Counted from the first letter of the stretch, positions 52,811-62,884 are shown. The stretch is DNA of 64,000 nt from Pseudotamlana agarivorans (GCF_018860245.1 NZ_JAHKPD010000011.1:1-64000), one strand, 5' to 3'. Made by a program: numbers and translations. Notes: generated by a model from the letters alone, not told the origin.

Positions 52811-54541
52811 ATGATACACATTGAACCAAAAATCTTAGAAAGAATAAACAGCTGGTTAACCCCTGCTTTTGACGAAGAAACGCAAAATACGATTAAAGAC
52901 AGTATTGCACTCAATCCTAAAGACATTCAAGAGAGTTTTTATAAAGACTTAGAATTTGGAACTGGTGGTATGCGTGGTATCATGGGAGTTGGAACCAACA
53001 GAATTAATAAATATACACTTGGAAAAAGCACCCAAGGCTTAAGTGATTATTTACACCAACAATTCCCTAACGAAACCCCTAAAGCCGTTATTGCTTACGA
53101 TTGCAGACACAACAGCAAGTCCTTAGCTAAAGTAGTTGCCGATGTGTTTTCTGCAAATGGTGTGGAAGTTTATTTATTTGAAGATTTACGTGCCACTCCA
53201 GAATTATCTTTTGCAGTAAAACATTTAAATTGCCATTGTGGCATTGTTTTAACAGCATCCCACAACCCTCCAGAATACAATGGATATAAGGTTTATTGGC
53301 AAGATGGCGGACAACTAGTACCACCACATGATAAGGGTGTTATTGATGTTATAAATACAATTGAATACGCAAATATTAAATTTGAAGCAAACGATAGCTT
53401 AATTCATTATATAGGTAAAGAAGTAGATGATATCTTCATTGATGCTTCAGTTGAAAACGGAAGTGTTGGAGCTACACAAAACGCTAAAGACAATTTAACT
53501 ATTGTTTTCACATCACTTCACGGTACATCTATTACTGCTGTGCCAGAAACTTTAAAACGTGCTGGTTACAAAAATGTACATATTGTAAAAGAACAAGAAG
53601 TTCCTGACGGTGGTTTCCCTACGGTTACATCACCAAATCCAGAAGAACCAGCAGCTTTAAAAATGGCCTTAGAATTAGCTGAAAAAGTAAATGCTGATAT
53701 TGTTATAGGAACCGACCCTGATTGTGACCGTTTAGGTGTTGCCGTTCGTAATTCTGAAAATGAATTACAATTACTTAACGGAAATCAGACCATGTTAATG
53801 ATGACAGATTTCCTACTTAAACAATGGAAAGCTGAAGATAAAATTAAAGGCAAAGAGTTTATTGCTTCTACAATTGTTTCAACACCAATGCTAAGCAAAT
53901 TAGCGGCATCTTATAACGTTGAAAGTAAAATTGTTTTAACCGGTTTTAAATGGATCGCTAAATTAATTCACGATTTCCCAGAATTAGATTTTGTTGGTGG
54001 TGGTGAAGAAAGCTTCGGATTTATGGTTGGCGATTTTGTTCGAGATAAAGATGCGGTTACCTCTACTCTTTTAGCTTGTGAAATTGCTGCGATTTCAAAA
54101 TCGAACAACAGTTCTTTTTTCAAAGAATTAATCAATCTGTACACAGAACATGGTTTTTATAAAGAAAAACTGGTTTCACTAACTAAAAAAGGTATTGAAG
54201 GCGCCGAAGAAATCAAACAAATGATGATTGATGCTAGAGAAAATCCACTTAAAATCATTAATGGCTCTAAAGTTGTTAAAATTGAAGATTACGATTTATC
54301 AGTTGCAAAAAATATGGTGACTGGCGAAACTCATTCGATTGATATTCCTAAGTCTAATGTCATTATTTATTATACTGAAGATGGTAGCCAAGTTGCTTTA
54401 AGGCCAAGTGGTACAGAACCTAAAATCAAATTCTACGTGAGTGTGAATGATGCTTTAGAAAATGTAAGTGATTTCAAAACTGCCGAAGCGCAACTAGATG
54501 CTAAGGCCGAAGCCATCTTAAAAGATATGAATCTCATTTAA
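52811..54541 (+). CDS. Phosphoglucomutase/phosphomannomutase
   Basis: The 576-residue protein interconverts hexose 1- and 6-phosphates through a phosphoserine. The active site is [13 protein letters not shown] near residue 147 (phosphorylated Ser in ASH), the Mg2+ loop is [10 protein letters not shown] near 300, the sugar loop is GGGEESFGF and the phosphate loop is [12 protein letters not shown] near 534. Its length fits the PgcA/Pgm2 type. It shares a one-base overlap with the ABC exporter that follows. Confidence 0.94.
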   Translation: MIHIEPKILERINSWLTPAFDEETQNTIKDSIALNPKDIQESFYKDLEFGTGGMRGIMGVGTNRINKYTLGKSTQGLSDYLHQQFPNETPKAVIAYDCRHNSKSLAKVVADVFSANGVEVYLFEDLRATPELSFAVKHLNCHCGIVLTASHNPPEYNGYKVYWQDGGQLVPPHDKGVIDVINTIEYANIKFEANDSLIHYIGKEVDDIFIDASVENGSVGATQNAKDNLTIVFTSLHGTSITAVPETLKRAGYKNVHIVKEQEVPDGGFPTVTSPNPEEPAALKMALELAEKVNADIVIGTDPDCDRLGVAVRNSENELQLLNGNQTMLMMTDFLLKQWKAEDKIKGKEFIASTIVSTPMLSKLAASYNVESKIVLTGFKWIAKLIHDFPELDFVGGGEESFGFMVGDFVRDKDAVTSTLLACEIAAISKSNNSSFFKELINLYTEHGFYKEKLVSLTKKGIEGAEEIKQMMIDARENPLKIINGSKVVKIEDYDLSVAKNMVTGETHSIDIPKSNVIIYYTEDGSQVALRPSGTEPKIKFYVSVNDALENVSDFKTAEAQLDAKAEAILKDMNLI

Positions 54542-56367
54542 TGGAGTATTTAAAAAAACTTTATCGCTTTATAGAACCGTACAAAAAGTACGGTTTTTTA
54601 AATATTTTTTTTAATATTTTATATGCATTATTTAGCACACTAGCAATGGTTGCTTTAATGCCTATGATAAGCGTTTTATTTGGTGAAACCGAAAAGCTTA
54701 CAACCAAGCCCGTGTACCCAGGGCTTAGCCACATTAAAGACTACGCTCAAGATTATTTAAATTATTTTGTAACAATAACCAATGCTAACGAAGGCCCAGA
54801 ACGCACTTTGTTATACATGATTGTTTTAATTATAAGTTTATTTCTTCTTAAAAACATATTTAATTATTTAGCTCTTTATTCTATTACTTTTCTTCGAAAT
54901 GGTGTATTGCAGGATATCCGTAATGCTATCTATGACAAGGTTATCACCCTACCAATTTCATATTATTCTGAAAAGAAAAAAGGTGATATTATAGCACGTA
55001 TTTCTGGTGATGTCAGTGAGGTTAAAAACTCATTACTAGCGGTTCTAGAACTTATAGTAAAAGAACCACTAACCATTGTTTTTGCCATAATAATGATGTT
55101 TACCCTCTCACCAAAACTCACCATTTTTGTATTTGTTTTCATACCCATCTCAGGATTTATAATTTCTAGAATAGGAAAAAGTTTAAAAAGAAAATCGGGT
55201 CAAGTTCAAGCCGAACAAGGCGTCTTTATTTCTACCTTAGAAGAAACCTTGGGTGGATTAAAAGTCATAAAAGGCTTCAATGCTGAAAGTAAATTCAATA
55301 AGAAATTCCAAGAATCTACGAATCGTTTTTATCATTACTCCAACACCCTCTTAAACAGACAAAATTTAGCCTCACCAACTAGTGAGTTCTTAGGTATTGT
55401 AACTATTGCAGCCTTACTTTGGTATGGCGGAAGCATGGTTTTAATTGAAAAAACACTAACAGGTGGTGCTTTTATCACCTATATGGCATTAGCTTATCAA
55501 ATATTAACACCAGCCAAAGCCATTAGCAAGGCTAGTTATAAAGTAAAAGCGGGTAACGCTGCTGCCGATCGTGTTTTGGAAGTTTTACACACCGAATCAC
55601 CTCTTGAAGATAAGCCAAACGCTATCATTAAAAAAGATTTCACATCAAGTATAGCTATCAACAACATTTCTTTCAAATATGAAGACGAGCTGGTTTTAAA
55701 AAACTTTTCTATAAAAGTTCCTAAAGGTAAAACCGTTGCCCTTGTTGGTCAATCTGGTAGCGGAAAAAGCACCATTGCCAATCTCGTTACACGTTTTTAC
55801 GATATTAATGAAGGAAATATATCCATTGATGACATCGATATTCGCGATTTAACAAAACATTCGCTACGTGAATTATTGGGGCTTGTTACACAAGACTCTA
55901 TTTTATTTAACGAATCTATAAAAAACAACTTACTAATTGGAAGGGACACAGCAACAGAGGCTGAAATTATTGATGCCTTAAAAGTTGCTAATGCTTGGGA
56001 ATTTGTAAAAGACTTACCTCTTGGTATTAATACCAATATTGGCGATTCTGGAAACAAACTTTCTGGCGGACAAAAACAACGTTTAAGTATTGCTCGAGCG
56101 GTACTTAAGAACCCACCAATTATGATTTTAGATGAAGCCACTTCGGCTCTAGATACTGAAAGTGAACGTTTAGTACAAGATGCCCTAGACAACATGATGA
56201 AAAACAGAACATCTATTGTAATTGCTCACAGACTTTCAACCATACAAAAGGCAGATGAAATTATAGTACTGAGTAAAGGCGAAATTGTAGAACAAGGAAA
56301 ACACAGTGAACTTTTAGCTAAAAAAGGCGCATACCAAAAGCTTGTGGCCATGCAAAGTTTAGAATAA
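54541..56367 (+). CDS. MsbA-like ABC exporter (fused permease and ATPase)
   Basis: The 608-residue half-transporter has six transmembrane helices in residues 1-330 and an ATPase domain from about 365. Walker A is VGQSGSGKST, the signature is LSGGQKQRLSIARA, and Walker B is IMILDEATSALD with the H-loop in IVIAHRLS. It works as a homodimer and probably flips lipids or exports hydrophobic compounds. Its start overlaps the mutase stop by one base. Confidence 0.88.
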   Translation: MEYLKKLYRFIEPYKKYGFLNIFFNILYALFSTLAMVALMPMISVLFGETEKLTTKPVYPGLSHIKDYAQDYLNYFVTITNANEGPERTLLYMIVLIISLFLLKNIFNYLALYSITFLRNGVLQDIRNAIYDKVITLPISYYSEKKKGDIIARISGDVSEVKNSLLAVLELIVKEPLTIVFAIIMMFTLSPKLTIFVFVFIPISGFIISRIGKSLKRKSGQVQAEQGVFISTLEETLGGLKVIKGFNAESKFNKKFQESTNRFYHYSNTLLNRQNLASPTSEFLGIVTIAALLWYGGSMVLIEKTLTGGAFITYMALAYQILTPAKAISKASYKVKAGNAAADRVLEVLHTESPLEDKPNAIIKKDFTSSIAINNISFKYEDELVLKNFSIKVPKGKTVALVGQSGSGKSTIANLVTRFYDINEGNISIDDIDIRDLTKHSLRELLGLVTQDSILFNESIKNNLLIGRDTATEAEIIDALKVANAWEFVKDLPLGINTNIGDSGNKLSGGQKQRLSIARAVLKNPPIMILDEATSALDTESERLVQDALDNMMKNRTSIVIAHRLSTIQKADEIIVLSKGEIVEQGKHSELLAKKGAYQKLVAMQSLE

Positions 56368-56385
56368 AAATAAGGCATAAAAAAA

Positions 56386-56487
56386 AACCTAACTATAAAA
56401 TGGTTAAAAAAGGTTAGAGATTTGGGTTTCTATCCTTTTTTTCATTCATTGCTAGATATGGGGACATCCAACAACATTAGTTAGGTT
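56386..56487. ncRNA. Candidate structured RNA
   Basis: AACCTAACTA at 56386-56395 and TAGTTAGGTT at 56478-56487 are perfectly complementary over 10 bases and close a loop of 82 nt. Inside, GGTTAG, GGGTTTCTATCC and TGGGGACATCCA allow smaller hairpins. It lies just after the exporter stop codon in a 430-bp gap without a gene. It may be a 3' UTR element or a small RNA. The rest of the gap, 56488-56797, is AT-rich and shows nothing. Confidence 0.35.
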
Positions 56488-56797
56488 CAGCGGTAAAAAT
56501 AAATTACAAAACGAATTTCCGCAAGAAAAACAACACTTAATCGTCTTAAAAAAACACTTCATCGATAAAACGGCTTGTTATAGATTGACTATCAGTTGTT
56601 TATAATTCCTCCAAAATTAAGTAACAATTCAAAATTTAAAGCAACCCCACAAGTTTCAATATTTACCATTATTAAATTAAAAATCTAAATATTGTAATCA
56701 TTTCACCCTCATTTACCAAACATTAAAACAAGTCACAAAAAAGTTTAATTCTTTTATTAAATTGCTCTGTTATTATAATTAATAGATTAAAATTAAA

Positions 56798-57652
56798 ATG
56801 GATATTAAAGAAAAAGTGTGGTTTATCACTGGTGTTTCATCGGGTTTAGGAAAACAATTAGCAAAGGAAGTATTAGCGCAAGGCCAAATTGTAGTAGGTA
56901 CCTTTAGAAAACAAGAACAAGTTGAAACCTTTAACAGTGAAGTTCCAGGAAAGTCTTTTGGTGTCCTAATGGATGTAGCATCAACTGAGATGATTGTAAG
57001 TGGCGTAAAATCCATTTTAGATCAATTCGGTAAAATTGATGTATTGGTAAATAATGCTGGTTACGGCGTTATGGGGAGTGTTGAAGAAGTTTCAGACGAA
57101 GAAGTGAGACGACAATTTGAAGTCAATGTTTTCGGGGTGCTAACAACAATTAGAGAAATTTTACCAGCTATGCGTGCTCGTAAATCGGGACATATAATCA
57201 ATGTCACCTCTATTGCAGGTCGTGTTGGTTCACAAGGATTAGGCATTTACAATGGTTCTAAATTTGCTTTAGAAGGTATAGGTGAAGCACTTGCTGCTGA
57301 ATTGAAACCTTTAAATATTAAGGTTACAAATGTTGAGCCTGGACCATTCCGCACAGAATGGGCTGGAAGTTCTGCCGATTACGAAAACACTAAAATTAAA
57401 GATTACGAAAGTACCGTAGGCGAACGAATTACGGCACTTCAAAATTTAAGTGGAAATCAACCGGGAGATCCTGCTAAAGCCGCAGATGCTATTTATAAAT
57501 TAGCACAATTGGACGAAGCCCCTATACATTTACCATTAGGTAAAATAGCTTATGAAGTTTTTGAAAAAGTAAACAATGGTTTAATAGAAGAATTAGCAAA
57601 GTTTGAACACCTTGGAAAAGATTGTGACTTTGATAACAACTATTATATCTAA
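56798..57652 (+). CDS. Short-chain dehydrogenase/reductase
   Basis: The 284-residue protein is a classical SDR. The cofactor motif TGVSSGLGK lies at residues 12-20, the NNAGYG motif near 86 and the catalytic YNGSK (YxxxK) near 154-158, with Ser in INVTSIAG. The residues after beta-2 (GTFRKQEQ) favour NADP(H). It is isolated and has a terminator, so its substrate cannot be inferred. Confidence 0.92.
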   Translation: MDIKEKVWFITGVSSGLGKQLAKEVLAQGQIVVGTFRKQEQVETFNSEVPGKSFGVLMDVASTEMIVSGVKSILDQFGKIDVLVNNAGYGVMGSVEEVSDEEVRRQFEVNVFGVLTTIREILPAMRARKSGHIINVTSIAGRVGSQGLGIYNGSKFALEGIGEALAAELKPLNIKVTNVEPGPFRTEWAGSSADYENTKIKDYESTVGERITALQNLSGNQPGDPAKAADAIYKLAQLDEAPIHLPLGKIAYEVFEKVNNGLIEELAKFEHLGKDCDFDNNYYI

Positions 57653-57679
57653 AATAAAAAGCACTAAATTTTAAGTATT

Positions 57680-57708
57680 AAAAAACCGTCTATGAGGCGG
57701 TTTTTTTT
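57680..57708 (+). terminator. Terminator after the SDR gene
   Basis: AAAAAACCGTC and GGCGGTTTTTT pair around TATGA and run into eight T. Confidence 0.85.
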
Positions 57709-57837
57709 ATGTTTAACAATTTTAAAAATTAGAAAACATTATTGATTTGAAAAGTCAAGGTCAAAGTTTATTACAAAAAAGGCTAGCCCCAATTAAACTT
57801 TCATTATTTTTAAAAGTCCAATTACAAATAGCAATTC

Positions 57838-58380
57838 GTGACAAACGAAACGAAACTTTTAGAAGCACTAAAATCTGAACATAAAAAGGAACAAGCCTTT
57901 AAAACGTTACTCAACTTATACAAGGAACGTTTATATTGGCACATTCGTAATATTGTAAAATCTCATGATGATGCAGATGATGTGCTTCAAAATACATTTA
58001 TAAAAATTTATAAGAATATTGGCGGTTTTAAAGGAGATAGTAAACTATATTCTTGGATGTATCGTATTGCAACCAACGAATCTTTAACTTTTTTAAGTAA
58101 AAAGGCCAAACAATTACAAGTTACAAACGAAGAGCTTCAAAACACAACGATAAACAACCTAGCTTCCGATGTCTATTTTGAGGGCGACCATATTCAACTT
58201 AAATTACAACAAGCCATAGCTTCCTTACCAAATAAACAGCAAATGGTTTTTAATATGAAATATTTTGAAGACCTAAAATATAAAGATATGTCTGAAATTT
58301 TAGAAACTAGCGAAGGTGCTTTAAAGGCATCCTATCATATTGCTGTTAAAAAAATAGAAGCTTATTTAACCCAAGATTAA
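57838..58380 (+). CDS. ECF RNA polymerase sigma factor, second module
   Basis: The 180-residue protein has sigma region 2 (about 22-90; HDDADDVLQNTFIKIYKNI, WMYRIATNESL) and region 4 (about 120-175; LPNKQQMVFNMKYFEDLKYKDMSEIL). The GTG at 57838 is the only start that leaves region 2 whole. A membrane protein and a small exported protein follow in the same direction, the same layout as at 21229-19095. Confidence 0.9.
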   Translation: MTNETKLLEALKSEHKKEQAFKTLLNLYKERLYWHIRNIVKSHDDADDVLQNTFIKIYKNIGGFKGDSKLYSWMYRIATNESLTFLSKKAKQLQVTNEELQNTTINNLASDVYFEGDHIQLKLQQAIASLPNKQQMVFNMKYFEDLKYKDMSEILETSEGALKASYHIAVKKIEAYLTQD

Positions 58381-58413
58381 ACCATTACAAAAATAGAGAG
58401 TCTTATAAATAAG

Positions 58414-58923
58414 ATGAAAACAAATAAATTACATAATATTCATTCAACTGGTTTTAAAATACCTGATGGTTATTTTGATGCGCTTGAAGATCGTATTTTC
58501 AATAAGCTTAAAAATGACTCACCTTTAAACGCCGTTGAAGAAACCGGATTTAAAGCACCTAAGGATTACTTTGATTCGATTAATGAAAGTATTATTGAGC
58601 ATATTAAAAACGAAGAAAAAACGACTAAAATCATTCCGCTTTTTAATAAAAAAACCATTTTATTTGCATCAAGTATCGCCGCAGCTGTCTTGCTTCTTTT
58701 TAATTTATCTGTTTTTGAAAGCAAACCAACGTTTAATAGTTTAGATGCCCAAACTGTAGAGAATTATATTATTTCTGAAGACATGAGCACTTCGGAATTA
58801 GCCTTTCTTTTTACAGATGTAGAATTAGATGAAACGATATTTTCTGAAACCATATTTGATGATGAGAACATCGAAGATTATTTATTAAACAATACTGATA
58901 TTGAAACCTTAATAACCGAATAA
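58414..58923 (+). CDS. Probable anti-sigma factor with a duplicated N-terminal motif
   Basis: The 169-residue protein has one transmembrane helix at about 81-99 and an acidic periplasmic tail. Its cytoplasmic part contains two copies of a motif: TGFKIPDGYFDALEDRI near 12-28 and TGFKAPKDYFDSINESI near 44-60, exactly 32 residues apart. Position after an ECF sigma gene suggests it binds that sigma factor. There is no zinc anti-sigma HxxxCxxC motif. The role is inferred. Confidence 0.68.
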   Translation: MKTNKLHNIHSTGFKIPDGYFDALEDRIFNKLKNDSPLNAVEETGFKAPKDYFDSINESIIEHIKNEEKTTKIIPLFNKKTILFASSIAAAVLLLFNLSVFESKPTFNSLDAQTVENYIISEDMSTSELAFLFTDVELDETIFSETIFDDENIEDYLLNNTDIETLITE

Positions 58924-59039
58924 AATTCTTTAACACTTCCATAATTAAACTTAGAATCGCAATGAATGATTATTATGGAAGCCATTGCTTTTACCGAAGG
59001 CTAAAAAAGGTTAAACACTTAAAAACAACAAATTAACAC

Positions 59040-59480
59040 ATGAAAAAGTTACTTATTATATGCCTTTTATTTTCATCGCTAACCATGTTGGCTCAGAAAA
59101 ATAAACGAGACCATATAAAAACGCTTAAAGTGGCGTATATCACAGAAAAACTTAATTTATCCAGTAAAGAAGCACAAGAATTCTGGCCTGTATACAATGC
59201 TTACGAAGCGAATACGAATAAAATTAAACATGGAGAATTACGAGAAATTAGAAATGAAATAAAATCTAATTTCGATGCCATGACAAACGAAAAAGCAAAA
59301 GCTATAATCGCTAAACAAAATAAAGCTGAAATAAAACTTCATCAGCTTCATATGAATTTTTCAAAAGATATTGCTAAAATACTTCCGACTAAAAAAATTA
59401 TCTTACTTAAAGTTTCCGAAGATGACTTTAGGCGAAAAATGCTTGACGAGTATAAAAAGCGTAGAAAAGGAAAATCTTAA
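59040..59480 (+). CDS. Small exported helical protein of the ECF module (Spy-like)
   Basis: The 146-residue protein has a signal peptide (MKKLLIICLLFSSLTMLAQ). A highly charged helical body follows (LSSKEAQEFWPVYNAYE, REIRNEIKSNFDAM) and a basic tail RRKGKS. The composition and the L-x-x-x-x-A repeat style recall Spy/CpxP periplasmic proteins that sense or buffer unfolded proteins. It could be the sensor or effector of the sigma module. It overlaps the convergent gene by four bases. Confidence 0.68.
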   Translation: MKKLLIICLLFSSLTMLAQKNKRDHIKTLKVAYITEKLNLSSKEAQEFWPVYNAYEANTNKIKHGELREIRNEIKSNFDAMTNEKAKAIIAKQNKAEIKLHQLHMNFSKDIAKILPTKKIILLKVSEDDFRRKMLDEYKKRRKGKS

Positions 59481-60625
59481 TTCAGGCTATCTTTAAAGGT
59501 TAACTTAGAAATTTTCCCAGAGCCAGTTCCATAAGCAACAGAATCGTTTAAAAAACGAAAGGAATGGAAGCCGGCTTCGGTTACCTCCTTCCAAGTACTT
59601 CCAGAATTTGTACTATAATAAATACCTTTACCACTAGAGGCTACCAATGCTTTCCCTCCTGCACTTGGTACATATTGCACACAACTACTATACCCCGGAT
59701 TTTGATTCATAGCGACTAACTCCCATGTTTTACCACCATCGGAGGTTCGTATTTTATTAGCTTCATTAAGTTCTGGTTTTGTATAATCACCACCAATAGC
59801 ATAACCATTAAGCTCATCATAAAAATCGATAGAATAAATACCTTCGGTCTCTTCGGCGCTAGCTATTTCTGTTTTAGTCACCGACCAAGATTCACCACGA
59901 TTTTCAGAATAATAGATATTCCCGTGTGTGGTACCAAACCATACTTTATTCCCCAATGTTTTAATATTCGTATTACTAGCTGCAAAGGCACCTTCGCCTG
60001 CTTCAGATTCAGGTAACTGTGCACAGTCCAACTTTTTCCAAGTTGCACCACCATCTCTGGTAATAATTACAGACATACAGCCATTCACGCTATCTCCAAT
60101 CGCAATACCTTCTTTATCGTCCCAAAACGTCATGGCGTCATAAAAAACACCGTCACCCTCCTCTTTATAAACCAAAACCATATTTCCATTATCACCCGTC
60201 TTATAAAGCAGGGCAGGATTTTCAACGCTTAACATAAAAAAATCGTGAGCCGTATGTGCTGTAGCTCGAAAATTTATTTTAGTTCCACCGCGCTCCATTA
60301 TTGAAGTTTGCCACATCCCTGTTTTTGGACTATTCATTCCAAAAACACCATTATTTGCAGCAAACGCCAAGCTTTTATCTTTTAAAATTTCTAAGGAACG
60401 AATATTGTAATCGGCGTCACGAAAAATACCTTCAACTCGAACAACATTAACATCTTTCAAAATAATAGGCACTTCAACATGAATTTCTGATACTGCTAAA
60501 CTATCTTCATGAATAGCTGCGGGCATTTCGGTAGGAGTTTCAATCGAGGTCTCAACAGGACGTTTGTTTTCCTCTTTACAATTAAAGAGAACCAGCAATA
60601 AGGCGAATAGGCTAAAATATTTCAT
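59477..60625 (-). CDS. Exported BNR/Ycf48-like beta-propeller protein
   Basis: The 382-residue protein has a lipoprotein signal ending in VLFNC (Cys16). A beta-propeller follows with repeated SxDGGxTW-type Asp-box turns (TRDGGATWKKLD, SENRGESWSVT, TSDGGKTWELV, STNSGSTWKEV). Such propellers fold like Ycf48, the photosystem assembly factor, and sialidases. There is no catalytic sialidase set, so an enzyme is not supported; a binding or assembly role is likely. Confidence 0.8.
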   Translation of the reverse strand: MKYFSLFALLLVLFNCKEENKRPVETSIETPTEMPAAIHEDSLAVSEIHVEVPIILKDVNVVRVEGIFRDADYNIRSLEILKDKSLAFAANNGVFGMNSPKTGMWQTSIMERGGTKINFRATAHTAHDFFMLSVENPALLYKTGDNGNMVLVYKEEGDGVFYDAMTFWDDKEGIAIGDSVNGCMSVIITRDGGATWKKLDCAQLPESEAGEGAFAASNTNIKTLGNKVWFGTTHGNIYYSENRGESWSVTKTEIASAEETEGIYSIDFYDELNGYAIGGDYTKPELNEANKIRTSDGGKTWELVAMNQNPGYSSCVQYVPSAGGKALVASSGKGIYYSTNSGSTWKEVTEAGFHSFRFLNDSVAYGTGSGKISKLTFKDSLN

Positions 60626-60866
60626 CTATAAAAAATTTTGATAAATATAGGATTTGAAAATTAGATAAGGGCAATATTACCTCGTTATAAATTCACGCGC
60701 CATTAAATAAGAGTTTAAAATGGTTTGAATAACAAATGCTTGATGGGAACAGTAAAGCATAAATAGAATCCTCTAAAAAAGTGAGTACGCCATTATCAAC
60801 GACAGTCTTCAAAAAACGATTTCAATACTTTTTTATCAAGAAGTAAAATTGAAACTATCATTCAAA

Positions 60867-61502
60867 TTACGCTTCCTTTTTTAATATGGCAATATGCCGT
60901 TTCAGTCTTTCAATATCAACAGGTATTGTACCATTATAAACGCCACGTATATACCCGTTTTTATCTACCAAGACAAAATTTTCGGTATGGATAAAATTAC
61001 TTTCATCTTGAGTTTTGGTAAAATCCTCGTCAGCAAAATACCCTGTTCTAGCAATGTGATAGAGCGCCTCTTTGTTCCCGGTTACAAGGTTCCATTTATG
61101 ATCTAGCACCTTATTTTTTATAGCGTATTCTTTTAATAGAGGAACAGAGTCTCGCCACGGCATTACGGTGTGAGATAACAACATAATATCTTTATCATTC
61201 TTATATATTTCTTGAATGACCGCCATATTTTTAGTCAGTTTCGGACAAATGCCTGAGCAGCTGGTAAAAAAGAAATCTGCAATATACATTTTACCGGCAT
61301 AGGTTGTATTGGTGACCTCCATGCCATTTTGATTTGTGAATGAAAATGCCGGAATTTTATGCTTTGGCACTTCCCATTCTGGAGTAAAATCTGCTGAATT
61401 AAAATAGGGTAAACTTGATACAGATTGTTCTTTCTTTTCTTTTTTACAAGATAAAAAAAACACCAATACGAATACACTTATATAATTCAATTTAAAATTC
61501 AT
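60867..61502 (-). CDS. SCO1/SenC-family copper chaperone-like lipoprotein
   Basis: The 211-residue protein has a lipoprotein signal ending in LSC (Cys19) and a thioredoxin-like fold with the SCO metal site. That is CSGIC (CxxxC) within ADFFFTSCSGICPKLTKNM near residue 80, plus the distant His in NFIHTENFVLVD. SCO proteins deliver copper to cytochrome oxidase or act in thiol redox. It is the last gene of an operon with YwqK-like and YHYH proteins; 364 bp or less separate these from the next unit. Confidence 0.9.
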   Translation of the reverse strand: MNFKLNYISVFVLVFFLSCKKEKKEQSVSSLPYFNSADFTPEWEVPKHKIPAFSFTNQNGMEVTNTTYAGKMYIADFFFTSCSGICPKLTKNMAVIQEIYKNDKDIMLLSHTVMPWRDSVPLLKEYAIKNKVLDHKWNLVTGNKEALYHIARTGYFADEDFTKTQDESNFIHTENFVLVDKNGYIRGVYNGTIPVDIERLKRHIAILKKEA

Positions 61503-61540
61503 TTTTCAATTAAATAGATTCCAAAATAAACAGGACATGG

Positions 61541-62110
61541 TTATTTAACGTCATCTTCATTGACCGTTACTGTATAGCATTTTTTTAAACCGATTAAACC
61601 AAAACGCTCGCCATTTACGACCTCATAATTTGCTTTGAGTGAACCATCCACTTTCCATAGACGTTGCCTACCCACTTCTTTTCCGTTTACATAATTAAAG
61701 TCTCGAAAAATCTGTGCGTTTTTATACCATTCTTTTACAACGCCATGAAATTCGCCTTTATCATTAAAATGGTATTCAAATTTTTGAGTGCCGTCTTGAT
61801 ACCAAGATTTGTGCGTACCTGTTTTAAAACCTTCCTTATAAAAACGTTCAATTAACAGATTACCGTTGGCATACCACTGGGTTTCAGCCCCATGTTTTTT
61901 ACCATCAACATACGTCATTTTGGACTTTAGTTTTTCTGGTTTGTAGTAGTCAAGAATCTCCCCATTAAAAGGAACCTCCTGGTATAATAAAATACCATTA
62001 TCAAGCTTCAAATTATCGTTATTAGCGTCTACACTTATGGTTTCTGAAGTACGGCCGCAACTAAAAACAAAAGCAAAAACTAAGACAATATGTAATACTT
62101 TAAGTTTCAA
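61541..62110 (-). CDS. YwqK/MORN-repeat lipoprotein
   Basis: The 189-residue protein has a lipoprotein signal ending in FVFSC (Cys18). Repeats of about 22 residues follow in the YwqK/MORN style (DGKKHGAETQWYANGNLLIER, KTGTHKSWYQDGTQKFEY, VNGKEVGRQRLWKVDGSLKANY). The fold is a beta meander that in other families binds proteins or membranes. The database name antitoxin is not supported here: no toxin gene lies beside it. Its TTG start follows the YHYH stop codon directly. Confidence 0.82.
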   Translation of the reverse strand: MKLKVLHIVLVFAFVFSCGRTSETISVDANNDNLKLDNGILLYQEVPFNGEILDYYKPEKLKSKMTYVDGKKHGAETQWYANGNLLIERFYKEGFKTGTHKSWYQDGTQKFEYHFNDKGEFHGVVKEWYKNAQIFRDFNYVNGKEVGRQRLWKVDGSLKANYEVVNGERFGLIGLKKCYTVTVNEDDVK

Positions 62111-62884
62111 TTAACGCGATATATTTCCTGGTGTTCCAAAGTAACCATTCCCATTTAAATAAGGATCCTCACTAGTAATGTGATAATGATAAATGCCATC
62201 CGGAAAATCAGCAGTTACAGAAATATGCCCATGATAGTCGTCCAAATCTTCGTTAGTAATAGTTTTACCTCCTTCAACGGGACCATAAACAGGAAAACCA
62301 TCTGCTAATAATCCTAAAAAGGCATCGTCTCCAAATTGCCCAGTTAAAAAAGTTGGTTCAATATGATAGTGATATTGATCCCTACCAGTTGGATGTCCTA
62401 AATACTGATCAAAAGAATTAATCTCATTAGTTAATGGTTGATCCGGGCCTGCATATTGATTAAAAAACACCACACCATTTCTAGAAATACCAATAGGTCC
62501 TAAAGGCGTTGCTTGTTTATTGGAAGCTTCTTCAGGGTTAAGTGTTATGGTAAAAACAATGTTTTGTTCTGCTATTTCATTTGGGTTTTGATTCCAGTTT
62601 GAGTTTGTACCATTATAGTCCTCAAATAGAGGATTTGTAGATGGCCAATACGGACTGGTATGATTAGGCAAATCTTTAGTTGTAAAGGTCACGGTATTGC
62701 CATTAACCGCATAGGATAGTCCGGTGCCCTCAAACTTTGAAAGGATGGCACTAACATCGTAATTAGTGCTTGGTATTTCTTGCTCTTCCTCTTCAATTAC
62801 TGTAGCATCATCACCATTGGAGCAAGCCATAAAAACGGCCATTAAGAACATTGGAAAAATCAAAAAATAATTTAAATATTTCAT
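62111..62884 (-). CDS. YHYH-domain lipoprotein
   Basis: The 257-residue protein has a lipoprotein signal ending in FMAC and a YHYH domain (about 100-250). His-rich motifs are DQYHYHIEPT, DDYHGHISVTADFPDGIYHYHIT and GFPVYGPVEGG. The histidine clusters suggest metal binding, but the domain has no proven function. It leads the operon with the YwqK-like and SCO genes, which hints at copper handling. I took ATG 62884; an upstream TTG would add two residues. Confidence 0.85.
   Translation of the reverse strand: MKYLNYFLIFPMFLMAVFMACSNGDDATVIEEEEQEIPSTNYDVSAILSKFEGTGLSYAVNGNTVTFTTKDLPNHTSPYWPSTNPLFEDYNGTNSNWNQNPNEIAEQNIVFTITLNPEEASNKQATPLGPIGISRNGVVFFNQYAGPDQPLTNEINSFDQYLGHPTGRDQYHYHIEPTFLTGQFGDDAFLGLLADGFPVYGPVEGGKTITNEDLDDYHGHISVTADFPDGIYHYHITSEDPYLNGNGYFGTPGNISR

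Noticed and set aside
59477-60625. Sialidase
   Set aside because: Asp-box turns are present, but the catalytic arginine triad and Tyr/Glu set are not recognisable; a binding propeller fits better.
61541-62110. Toxin-antitoxin system around the YwqK-like gene
   Set aside because: The name is used for this repeat family, but the protein is a lipoprotein and no toxin gene is adjacent.
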